This document shows, in pieces, positions 6,847 through 13,903 of a stretch of DNA of 16,473 nucleotides. The stretch's first letter is position 1. Each line of letters starts with the position of its first letter. The translations under genes and the position numbers were made by a program. A model generated the notes under the pieces. That model was given only the letters and a program-made list of their open reading frames with translations, was not told the DNA's origin and made no database searches. The stretch is from contig CAJLPX010000035.1 of assembly GCA_905208635.1 (NCBI GenBank), positions 1 through 16,473 of the forward strand, in the 5' to 3' direction. This DNA is from an uncultured Collinsella sp. GTDB taxonomy: Bacteria; Actinomycetota; Coriobacteriia; Coriobacteriales; Coriobacteriaceae.

Positions 6847-6864
6847 AATGTTAACGTTGCCATT
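6847..6864. promoter_or_regulatory. LacI-type operator O1 of lacE1
   Basis: AATGTTAACGTTGCCATT fits the palindrome AATGnnAACGTTnnCATT with a central CpG, the form bound by LacI-family regulators. It lies between the divergent regulator (5684-6688) and lacE1, about 180 bp before the lacE1 start. Confidence 0.65.
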
Positions 6865-6966
6865 GTGCAAACACAGAGCCACCGGGCGGCTCAAACGTTT
6901 ACGCATAAGGAATCGACGGTTCGCAGGCACAGGAACCATCAGTTCGCGTCTTTTTTTGTGTCGCAA

Positions 6967-6984
6967 AATGGCAACGTCAACATT
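6967..6984. promoter_or_regulatory. LacI-type operator O2 of lacE1
   Basis: AATGGCAACGTCAACATT is the same sequence as O1 in the opposite orientation, with one or two changes. Its centre is 120 bp from the centre of O1 and about 70 bp before the lacE1 start codon. Two operators at this distance could support repression by looping. Confidence 0.65.
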
Positions 6985-7045
6985 TTGGCAACCAAACGCC
7001 AAAAGCTACCATCGTTGCTAACCCACCGACTCTTAGGAGCATTGC

Positions 7046-8821
7046 ATGGAGCAACTCATCGCCATCATCGAAAAGGGCCAACCCTTTTTCAACGCGATCG
7101 CCCGCAACAAGTACCTCAAGGCGATCCGCGACGGCTTTATCTCCGTCATCCCCATCATCATCTTCTCGTCCATCTTCTGCCTGGTAGCCTCGGTCCCCAA
7201 CATCTGGGGTTTCTACTGGCCCGATGACATCAACAACGCCCTGTGGAAGTGTTACAACTACTCCATGGGCATCCTGGCCATCGCCTGCGCCGCCACCACG
7301 GCCAAGCACTTCGCCGACGCCCAGAACCGTGATCTGCCCAAGAACAACCAGATCAACTTTATCTCGTGCATGTGCGCGGCCATCATCGGCTTCTTGCTCC
7401 TTTCGAGCGACACGATCGCCACGGACGCCGCCAGCGGCTTCAACACCACCTATCTTGGTTCCAAGGGCCTGCTGACTGCCTTCATCGCTGCGTTTGTGAC
7501 CGGCATCATCTACAAGTTCTTCATTAAGCGCAACATCACCGTCAAGATGCCCGAGCAGGTTCCGCCCAACATCTCGCAGACCTTTAAGGACATCATCCCC
7601 TTCTCCGTCTGCATCACCGTCTTTTGGGTCTTTGACATCGTCTTTCGCGCTGCTTTTGGTTTTTGCTTTGCCCAGGGCGTCATCCAGGTGTTCCAGCCCC
7701 TGTTCACCGCTGCCGACGGCTACATCGGCCTCGCTGTGATCTACGGCGCCATGAGCCTGTTCTGGTTCGTCGGCGTCCACGGTCCCTCGATCGTCGAGCC
7801 CGCCATCGCCGCCGCCCTCGTTGCCAACATGACCGACAACCTGGCTGCGTTCCAGGCTGGCCAGCACGCTTCCGCTGTCCTGACCCAGGGTGCCCAGTAC
7901 TTCGTCGTCTGCATGGGCGGCACCGGCGCCACGCTCGTCCTGGTCTTTATGTTCTGCTTCCTGGCCAAGTCTCAGGAGATGCGCGCCGTCGGTAAGGCAG
8001 CCATCGTTCCCGTGTGCTTTGCCGTCAACGAGCCGCTGCTGTTCGCCGCGCCTATCGTGCTCAACCCCGTCTTCTTTGTCCCGTTTGTTTTTGCCCCGAT
8101 CGCCAACATCTGGATCCTCAAGATCTTTATCGACTTCTTGGGCATGAACGGCTTTATGTACACCCTGCCCTGGACCGTCCCCGGCCCCATCGGCACCATC
8201 ATGGGCTTGGGCTTCCAGCCGCTCGCCTTTGTGATGCTCGCCCTCATCTTGGTCGTCGACTTTGTCCTGTACTACCCGTTCTTCCGTGCCTATGACGCCC
8301 AGAAGTGCGCCGAGGAGGCCGAGATCTCCCAGGAGGAGCTCGCCGCCAAGAACGCCGAGAAGGCCGCCAAGCTCAACGATGCCTTCCAGGGCAAGGCTGA
8401 CGCCAAGAGCGTTGCCGCCGGCGCTGCTGCCGAGGCCGTGAAGGTCGACTCCCCTGCCGCTTCTGCAGCACCCGCTGCCGAGGCAACGACCGCCAGCGAC
8501 CTCAACGGCAAGCGCGTGCTCGTGCTCTGCCAGGGCGGCGGTACCTCGGGCCTGCTCGCCAACGCACTGGCCAAGGCTGCCAAGGAGCGCGGCATCAATC
8601 TTGAGACCGCTGCCGAGGCCTATGGCAACCACGTCGACATGCTCCCCGACTTTGACCTGGTCGTCCTGGCCCCGCAGGCAGCCAGCTACCTGGGCGACCT
8701 GCAGAAGGATTGCGAGCGCGTGGGCAACAAGTGCGTCGCCTGCCGCGGTAAGCAGTACATCGAGCTCTCCCAGAACGGCGACAAGTCTCTCGCCTTCGTA
8801 AGTGAGCAACTCTCGAAGTAA
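7046..8821 (+). CDS. lacE: PTS lactose-type enzyme IICB (LacE1)
   Basis: A 591-residue membrane transporter fusing a Lac-family IIC domain (about residues 1-415) to a cytoplasmic IIB domain (about 488-591). IIC shows many hydrophobic segments, SLFWFVGVHGPSIVEP with His245, GGTGATLVLVFMF, and VPVCFAVNEPLLFAAPIVLNP with the conserved Glu. The linker (about 416-487) is rich in Ala and Glu and then Ala/Pro. IIB carries VLVLCQGGGTSGLLANAL with phosphorylation site Cys495 and VVLAPQAASYLGDLQKD. IIC-IIB order in one chain is the LacE hallmark; cellobiose systems usually keep IIB separate. AGGAG before the ATG fixes the start. It opens the lacE1-lacG1 operon, divergent from a LacI-family gene, and needs a separate IIA, probably LacF at 5131-5469. 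Substrate is lactose or a related beta-galactoside, inferred from lacG. Confidence 0.93.
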   Translation: MEQLIAIIEKGQPFFNAIARNKYLKAIRDGFISVIPIIIFSSIFCLVASVPNIWGFYWPDDINNALWKCYNYSMGILAIACAATTAKHFADAQNRDLPKNNQINFISCMCAAIIGFLLLSSDTIATDAASGFNTTYLGSKGLLTAFIAAFVTGIIYKFFIKRNITVKMPEQVPPNISQTFKDIIPFSVCITVFWVFDIVFRAAFGFCFAQGVIQVFQPLFTAADGYIGLAVIYGAMSLFWFVGVHGPSIVEPAIAAALVANMTDNLAAFQAGQHASAVLTQGAQYFVVCMGGTGATLVLVFMFCFLAKSQEMRAVGKAAIVPVCFAVNEPLLFAAPIVLNPVFFVPFVFAPIANIWILKIFIDFLGMNGFMYTLPWTVPGPIGTIMGLGFQPLAFVMLALILVVDFVLYYPFFRAYDAQKCAEEAEISQEELAAKNAEKAAKLNDAFQGKADAKSVAAGAAAEAVKVDSPAASAAPAAEATTASDLNGKRVLVLCQGGGTSGLLANALAKAAKERGINLETAAEAYGNHVDMLPDFDLVVLAPQAASYLGDLQKDCERVGNKCVACRGKQYIELSQNGDKSLAFVSEQLSK

Positions 8822-8833
8822 GTAACGCTCAGA

Positions 8834-8861
8834 GCCAGCCGACCATCAACAGCCGGCTGGC
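8834..8861 (+). other. Intercistronic hairpin lacE1-lacG1
   Basis: A perfect 8-bp stem GCCAGCCG (8834-8841) with CGGCTGGC (8854-8861), loop 12 nt, 12 nt after the lacE1 stop. There is no T run, so it is unlikely to be a full terminator. It may block mRNA decay or tune the lacE:lacG ratio. A hairpin of equal stem length sits in the same place in cassette 2 (13843-13869). Confidence 0.55.
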
Positions 8862-8891
8862 ACTTCGATTTAGACGATTGGATATTTCATC

Positions 8892-10331
8892 ATGTCCGTT
8901 AATCCTGCTAGCGTCACCAACCCGCCCGCGCAGTTTCCCGAGGGCTTTGTCTTTGGCGGCGCCACCGCTGCCTACCAGGTAGAGGGCGAGACCCGCACTC
9001 ACGGTAAGGGCAAGGTTGCCTGGGACGACTTTCTGGAAGCCCAAGGCCGTTTCTCCCCCGACCCCGCTTCGGACTTCTACAACCAGTACCCTGTCGACTT
9101 GGAGCTGTGCGAGGAGTTCGGTATCAACGGCATTCGCCTCTCCATTGCCTGGAGCCGCATCTTCCCCAACGGCACCGGCGAAATCAACCCCGAGGGCGTC
9201 CAGTTCTACCACGATCTCTTCGCCGAGTGCCATAAGCACCATGTTGAGCCGTTCGTCACGCTGCATCACTTCGATACGCCGCTTCCCCTCTTTGAGAAGG
9301 GCGACTTCCTCAACCGCGAGACCATCGATGCCTTTGTGGACTTTGCCACCTTCTGCTTTAAGGAGTACGCCGACCAGGTGACCTACTGGTTCACCTTTAA
9401 CGAGATCTGGGCCGACGCCTCCAACACCTACATCGAGGGCACCTTCCCCGGCGGCGTCAAAGCTCATCTGGCCGAGGCCTTCCAATGCGAGCACAACATG
9501 ATGCTCGCCCACGCCAAGGCCGTGCTGGCCTTCCACAACGGCGGTTTTAGGGGCAAGATCGGCGTCATTCAATCGCTGGAGTTTAAGTATCCGCTCAACG
9601 AGAACGAACCCGCCGACATCAAGGCCGCCAATAACGAGCACGTGCTGCAGAACCAGTTCTTGCTCGACGCCACCTTCCGCGGGGACTATGCTCCCGACAC
9701 CCTCGAGTGCGCCAACCGCCTGGCTGCCGTCTCGGGCGGCGCCATCGAGATCCTGGACGACGATCTGGAAATCATGCGCGAGGCTGCGCTCTACAACGAT
9801 TACCTGGGTGTCAACAACTACCAGTGCCGCTTCCTCAAGGCTTACGACGGCGAGAACGACCTGCACCACAACGGTACGGGCGAGAAAGGCACCGGCCGCT
9901 GGCGCGTTAAGGGTATTGGCGAGCATGTGAACAAGCCCGGCATCCCCACCACCGACTGGGACTGGATTATCTATCCCGAGGGCCTGTTCGATCTGCTCGC
10001 CTACATTAAGCAGCGCTACCCCAACTACAAGCAGATCTTCATCACCGAGAACGGCATGGGCTACAAGGACCCCTACAAGGACGGTTTTGTGGACGACCAG
10101 CCGCGCATCGACTACATCGAGCAGCACCTGCGCTGGCTGCTCAAGGCCATGGAAGTGGGCGTCAACGTGGGCGGCTACTTCCTGTGGAGCCTGCAGGATC
10201 AGTTCTCCTGGACCAATGGCTACAACAAGCGTTATGGCTTCTTCTACGTAGACTTTGAAACCCAGAAGCGCACGCCCAAGGCAAGCGCCTACTGGTACAA
10301 GCACGTGGCGCAGACCCGTCGTCTGGACTAG
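8892..10331 (+). CDS. lacG: 6-phospho-beta-galactosidase (LacG1), GH1
   Basis: A 479-residue cytoplasmic glycoside hydrolase of family 1, expected to split lactose-6-phosphate to glucose and galactose-6-phosphate. FVFGGATAAYQVEG is the N-terminal GH1 signature. FTFNE gives the acid/base Glu171 and ITENGMGYKD the nucleophile Glu386. SWTNGYNKRYG gives Ser439, Lys446 and Tyr448, which match the phosphate-binding set of LacG; Trp440 after the Ser is the form I associate with 6-phospho-galactosides and not glucosides. TLHHFDTP and LFAECHKHHVEPFVTL are close to Firmicute LacG. Length is slightly above the usual 468-474, owing to a short N-terminal extension. The ribosome site is weak (GATTGGAT), so translation may depend on lacE1. 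It lies 70 nt after lacE1 and ends at a strong terminator. Confidence 0.94.
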   Translation: MSVNPASVTNPPAQFPEGFVFGGATAAYQVEGETRTHGKGKVAWDDFLEAQGRFSPDPASDFYNQYPVDLELCEEFGINGIRLSIAWSRIFPNGTGEINPEGVQFYHDLFAECHKHHVEPFVTLHHFDTPLPLFEKGDFLNRETIDAFVDFATFCFKEYADQVTYWFTFNEIWADASNTYIEGTFPGGVKAHLAEAFQCEHNMMLAHAKAVLAFHNGGFRGKIGVIQSLEFKYPLNENEPADIKAANNEHVLQNQFLLDATFRGDYAPDTLECANRLAAVSGGAIEILDDDLEIMREAALYNDYLGVNNYQCRFLKAYDGENDLHHNGTGEKGTGRWRVKGIGEHVNKPGIPTTDWDWIIYPEGLFDLLAYIKQRYPNYKQIFITENGMGYKDPYKDGFVDDQPRIDYIEQHLRWLLKAMEVGVNVGGYFLWSLQDQFSWTNGYNKRYGFFYVDFETQKRTPKASAYWYKHVAQTRRLD

Positions 10332-10378
10332 TGGCTGGCGGGGTTGCCCCGCTCACATAACTTGTCCCCATTTCTCAG

Positions 10379-10427
10379 CCGGGGGCGGCACGTCACACGG
10401 CGCGCCGCCCCCGGTCTTTTTGTTTTT
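10379..10427 (+). terminator. Intrinsic terminator after lacG1
   Basis: An 11-bp GC stem (10379-10389 with 10404-10414) is followed by TCTTTTTGTTTTT. A smaller hairpin, GCGGGG, TTG, CCCCGC, sits just after the stop codon at 10338-10352. Together they should end the lacE1-lacG1 transcript before the palindrome array. Confidence 0.9.
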
Positions 10428-10443
10428 GGGCTGGTCAGGAGCC

Positions 10444-10750
10444 GTTTGTCTCGATCTGTAACATCTAGCCGAGCTTTCCAGTCCTAACTGTTACAGATCG
10501 AGATAAACAGGGCGGGCCGGGCCGAATTGTCTAAATCTGTAACACTAAAACCGGTTTTGGGCGTCTAGTTGTTACAGATCGAGATGAATGCACGGGGCAG
10601 TTCCCTCAATCTAAATCTGTAACAACTAGCGGGTTATTTCGCTCCTACCTGTTACAGATCGAGACAAACGGAATAGGCCGAGCCGAAAAATCTCGATCTG
10701 TAACATCTAGCAGGGATTTTCGGTCCTAGCTGTTACAGATTAAGATGAAC
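10444..10750. repeat. Palindrome array 1: four 65-bp units, 80-81 bp period
   Basis: Units at 10444-10508, 10525-10589, 10605-10669 and 10686-10750 are each exactly 65 bp. Each has a left arm like GTTTGTCTCGATCTGTAACA, a 25-nt interior, and a right arm like TGTTACAGATCGAGACAAAC. Spacers are 16, 15 and 16 nt and GC-rich, often with GGCC or GCCG. Interiors resemble each other: CTAG near the left edge and TCCTA near the right, with T-rich middle. The array starts just after the lacG1 terminator and ends 13 nt before the stop codon of the convergent regulator gene (10764). No protein-coding frame is convincing. Function unknown. Confidence 0.9.
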
Positions 10751-10763
10751 GAGCCGAGCACGT

Positions 10764-11765
10764 CTACATCCGCAGGTCCTTTACGCTGGAGCGCTCGACC
10801 AACACGCCCGAGACGAGCGTGCGGCTTCTGGAGCTCGGGGCTTCCAGGCCTGCAACGACCTCGTTGAGCGCACGGATGCCCAGCTCGCGGTGGCGAAACT
10901 TTACCGACGTCAGAATCGAGTTGGGAATCGTCTTGTAAAGCTCGTCATCAAAGCCAATCACGGACACATCGTCGGGCACGTTCAGCCCCTTGTCGCGCAA
11001 GGCCATCATCACGCCGTTTGCCATGCAGTCGTTAGCAGCGAGGACCGCCGTGCAATCGGGTTTATCGGCAAGCACAAGGCCCGCGGCATAACCACTATCC
11101 GCATTCCAATCGCCTTGCAGAGGCTCGGGCGGCTCAATGCCACGCGCCTCGAGCGCCGCACGCCAACCTTTCATACGGCACTGGCTCGACAGCGACTCTT
11201 TCTTACCAGAGACGAAGTACACGTTCTTGTGCCCGTGATTCAAGAAGTACTCGCACGCCATGTGCGCGCCGCCCTCTTGGTCGTCACTGACGGTGGAGCA
11301 GGTAGGATGCTCCATCGGCGTAATAATCACCGTCTTGAGGTCTTTCGGCGCCTCAAAGGTATCAAAGTCATCGACCATCTGACGCAGGTTGAAAATCATG
11401 CCGTCGACGGGAAGCTGCGACATCCTACGTGCCGCTTCGGCAAGGGTCATCTTCTCCCCCGCCCGCTTTTTGATCATCGTGAGCGCAAAGCCTCGCTCTT
11501 CGGCGGCATCGGCGATACCGTCGATCATGTCCACATTGCCGCCCGACAAGTGGAACAGCACCACGCCGATGCACCCGTAACGGCCCAACTTGAGTGAACG
11601 CGCGGCAAAGTTCGCCCGGAACCCAAGCGCCTCCATGGCGGCATGGACCCTATCGCGCGTCGACTCGCGCACGCTATCGGGCTCGTTGATCACGCGCGAC
11701 ACCGTCTTAAGAGAAACGCCCGCGGCAACTGCCACATCGTTCATCGAGACGTTTTTCTTGTCCAT
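10764..11765 (-). CDS. LacI-family transcriptional regulator, cassette 2
   Basis: A 333-residue LacI/GalR-type regulator, the paralogue of 5684-6688. The helix-turn-helix is VSMNDVAVAAGVSLKTVSRVI (about residues 6-26), with hinge GFRANFAARSLKLGR (about 48-62). The effector domain shows IGVVLFHLSGG, LPVDGMIFNLRQ, SGYAAGLVL, AVLAANDCMANG and DVSVIGFDDE. The recognition helix begins SLK where the cassette 1 protein has SEQ, so DNA preference may differ slightly. The start at 11765 (MDKKNVS) gives nearly the same length as its paralogue; GGAGAAG lies a little far upstream. A GTG at 11825 would add 20 residues of no family resemblance. It is divergent from lacE2, with palindromes at 11904-11948 between them, so control of lacE2 and itself is likely. 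Its 3' end abuts palindrome array 1. Confidence 0.9.
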   Translation of the reverse strand: MDKKNVSMNDVAVAAGVSLKTVSRVINEPDSVRESTRDRVHAAMEALGFRANFAARSLKLGRYGCIGVVLFHLSGGNVDMIDGIADAAEERGFALTMIKKRAGEKMTLAEAARRMSQLPVDGMIFNLRQMVDDFDTFEAPKDLKTVIITPMEHPTCSTVSDDQEGGAHMACEYFLNHGHKNVYFVSGKKESLSSQCRMKGWRAALEARGIEPPEPLQGDWNADSGYAAGLVLADKPDCTAVLAANDCMANGVMMALRDKGLNVPDDVSVIGFDDELYKTIPNSILTSVKFRHRELGIRALNEVVAGLEAPSSRSRTLVSGVLVERSSVKDLRM

Positions 11766-11847
11766 CGTTGCCACTACTTCTCCAGTCGGTTTTGCATCGC
11801 TTGTTTTTTGCGTTCTAGCATACACTACCTGCCTGACTGATAAATCA

Positions 11848-11879
11848 ACCGTTTACCGAACAATATCGACCGCTCACCC
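11848..11879. promoter_or_regulatory. 21-bp-spaced direct repeat, lacE2 upstream region
   Basis: ACCGTTTACC at 11848-11857 and ACCGCTCACC at 11869-11878 are exactly 21 bp apart. They resemble the pairs before lacABXC, lacF and lacE1. They lie upstream of the LacI-type palindromes relative to lacE2. Confidence 0.45.
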
Positions 11880-11887
11880 GTATATCC

Positions 11888-11916
11888 TTGTTGCTCTTCC
11901 AAAAATGTCTTACGTT
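11888..11916 (+). promoter_or_regulatory. Possible lacE2 promoter
   Basis: TTGTTG (11888-11893), 17 nt, then TACGTT (11911-11916) is a weak -35/-10 pair whose -10 overlaps the first palindrome. This would explain repression by occlusion. The -10 matches the consensus at only three positions, so the call is tentative. Confidence 0.3.
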
Positions 11917-11948
11917 GTCATTAACGAAATGACAACGTTGTCATTTCG
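11904..11948. promoter_or_regulatory. LacI-type operators of lacE2
   Basis: A 24-bp perfect palindrome spans 11925-11948; its core AATGACAACGTTGTCATT (11928-11945) fits the same AATGnnAACGTTnnCATT form as the lacE1 operators. A second, imperfect copy at 11904-11922 shares the right half ACGTTGTCATT, 23 bp upstream. Both lie between the divergent regulator and lacE2. Confidence 0.7.
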
Positions 11949-12049
11949 CAATGCCTTCCTCAAGCAGGAAGGTTTCCGGGCAGTCCTGACCATCCATCGA
12001 CGACCAGTTCCATCCACATGCATCGCGCATCGAGCAGCAAAGGAGCTCT

Positions 12050-13828
12050 ATGGACGCCATCGTAAAGATGCTCGAAAAGCATCAACCGTTCTTTGAGAAG
12101 ATCTCGAGGAACATCTACCTCCAGGCCATCAAGGACGGATTTCTTGGGTGCATGCCCATCGTCCTCACCTCTTCGATCTTCCTGCTGATCGCCACGCTTC
12201 CCGGCGTGGTCGGCATCACGTTGCCCCAGCCGCTCATCGACTGGTGCAATAAGCTGTACAACTTCACCATGGGCGTCATGGGCATTATGGTTGCCGGCAC
12301 CACTGCCAAGAACTTCACGGCATCCATGAACCGTCGCATGCCCGCCGGCAAGGTGCTCAACGACGGCTCCACCATGGTGGCCGCCCAGTGCAGCATGCTT
12401 TTGCTCGCCGTTACGCAGTTCACCACCAAGTTCAACGGCTCCGAGCTTTCTGTCTTCGACTGCACCAGCATGGGTACGCGCGGTCTGTTCTCGGCCTATA
12501 TCGCCGCGTTCATTACCGTGTGGGTCTATAAGTTCTGCGTCTCGCGCGATCTGACCATTAAGCTGCCCAAGGAGGTCCCGGGCGCCATCGCTCAGAACTT
12601 CCGCGACATTATCCCCTTTGGCGGCGCCGTCATCATCTGCGGCATCATCGATGTCGTCGTGCGCAACCTCATGGGCGTTCCGTTCTCCGAGCTGCTTATC
12701 AAACTGCTCTCCCCGCTCTTTACCGCTGCCGAAACCTATCCCGGCCTTATCCTTATCCAGGCTGCCACCGCGTTCTTCTGGTTCATCGGCGTCCACGGCC
12801 CCTCGATCGTCCAGCCGGGCATCGACCCCATCCGTCTTGCCAACCAGGCCGAGAACCTGCAGGTTCTGCTGGCCGGTGGTCACCCCGCCCACTCCCTCAC
12901 CTTTAACATGTCGCTCGTGGGCGAGTTCGGCGGCACCGGCGCCACGTTCATCGTGCCGCTTCTGCTGATTCTCTTTATGAAGTCCAAGCAGCTCAAAGCC
13001 GTCGGTAAGGCCTCGATTGTTCCTGTTGCCTTCGCCGTCAACGAACCGCTGCTCTTTGGCGCCCCGATGATCCTTAACCCCTACATGCTCATCCCCTTTG
13101 TTGCCGCCGGCTGCGTCAACGTGAGTGTTGCCAAGTTCTTTATCGATAACGTGGGCATGAACGGCTTCTCCTTCGTGGTGCCTTGGGCTACCCCTGCCCC
13201 CATCGGCATCTTCATCACCACGAACTTCCAGCTTATCGCCCTGGTATTTGTCGCGATTATCATCTTGCTGGACGCCATCATCTACCTGCCGTTCTTGAAG
13301 GCATACGATAAGCTGCTCTGCGACCAGGAGGCCGAGCGCGCCGCCGAGCTGGGTCTCGAGTCTGATGGTGCTGACGCCATCGCCGCCAACGCCTCTGCGC
13401 CCGCTGTCGAGCAGACTACCGCTTCCGTCGAGACGACCGTTGCCGCCACCGACAGCAAGCCTGTCGCCGAACAGCCCGAGCCCGCCGCCGACGCATCCGC
13501 TAAGAAGGATGTCGATGGCCTGAAGGTCCTCGTCCTGTGCGCCGGCGCCGGCACCTCTGCCATGCTTGCCAACGCCATCAAGGAAGGTGCCGCGCAGACC
13601 GGAGAGAACATCGCCTCCTCTGCCGGCGCTTATGGCCAGCACACTGCCATCATGGATCAGTACGACGTTATCGTGCTTGCCCCGCAGGTTCGTAGCTACT
13701 ACAACGACATGAAGGCCGATACCGACCGTCTGGGCATTAAGCTGCTCGCCCCGCGCGGCAAGGAATATATCGACCTTACCCGCGACCCCGCCGGCGCCAT
13801 CAAGTGGCTCCGCGAGAACCTCGACTAG
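12050..13828 (+). CDS. lacE: PTS lactose-type enzyme IICB (LacE2)
   Basis: A 592-residue IICB transporter, the paralogue of LacE1. The Lac-family IIC domain (about residues 1-420) shows AFFWFIGVHGPSIVQPGID, GEFGGTGATFIVPLLLI and VPVAFAVNEPLLFGAPMILNP. A linker rich in Ala, Glu, Val and Pro (about 430-488) follows. The IIB domain (about 490-592) carries VLVLCAGAGTSAMLANAI with phosphorylation site Cys497 and IVLAPQVRSYYNDMKADTDRLGIKLL. The IIB loop differs from LacE1 (CAGAGTSAM against CQGGGTSGL), so interaction with the single IIA may differ. AAAGGAG 6 nt before the ATG gives a strong start. It is followed by lacG2 after 75 nt. Substrate is probably a beta-galactoside; it may differ from that of LacE1, since both systems were kept under separate LacI regulators. 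Confidence 0.92.
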   Translation: MDAIVKMLEKHQPFFEKISRNIYLQAIKDGFLGCMPIVLTSSIFLLIATLPGVVGITLPQPLIDWCNKLYNFTMGVMGIMVAGTTAKNFTASMNRRMPAGKVLNDGSTMVAAQCSMLLLAVTQFTTKFNGSELSVFDCTSMGTRGLFSAYIAAFITVWVYKFCVSRDLTIKLPKEVPGAIAQNFRDIIPFGGAVIICGIIDVVVRNLMGVPFSELLIKLLSPLFTAAETYPGLILIQAATAFFWFIGVHGPSIVQPGIDPIRLANQAENLQVLLAGGHPAHSLTFNMSLVGEFGGTGATFIVPLLLILFMKSKQLKAVGKASIVPVAFAVNEPLLFGAPMILNPYMLIPFVAAGCVNVSVAKFFIDNVGMNGFSFVVPWATPAPIGIFITTNFQLIALVFVAIIILLDAIIYLPFLKAYDKLLCDQEAERAAELGLESDGADAIAANASAPAVEQTTASVETTVAATDSKPVAEQPEPAADASAKKDVDGLKVLVLCAGAGTSAMLANAIKEGAAQTGENIASSAGAYGQHTAIMDQYDVIVLAPQVRSYYNDMKADTDRLGIKLLAPRGKEYIDLTRDPAGAIKWLRENLD

Positions 13829-13842
13829 TTCCTCCCCCTGTT

Positions 13843-13869
13843 GGTGCCCGGATCCCCAGTTCGGGCACC
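13843..13869 (+). other. Intercistronic hairpin lacE2-lacG2
   Basis: A perfect 8-bp stem GGTGCCCG (13843-13850) with CGGGCACC (13862-13869), loop 11 nt, 14 nt after the lacE2 stop. There is no T run after it. It is equivalent in place and stem length to 8834-8861, although the sequence is different. Confidence 0.55.
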
Positions 13870-13903
13870 TCTCCCTATTCGTATTCCACAGAAAGGATGA
13901 CTC

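Noticed and set aside
6977..8809. Long open frame on the minus strand opposite lacE1
   Set aside because: It mirrors the GC-rich codon use of lacE1, is rich in Gly, Asp, His and Val without family resemblance, and lacE1 is unmistakable in the other frame.
10444..10750. CRISPR array
   Set aside because: The regular period and end decay recall CRISPR, but the 25-nt interiors are related to one another (CTAG and TCCTA edges), the repeats are long palindromes, and no cas gene is present.
11766..11825. GTG start of the cassette 2 regulator, adding 20 residues
   Set aside because: The added residues lie outside the LacI family pattern and the shorter form has almost the same length as its paralogue; the long form is not excluded.
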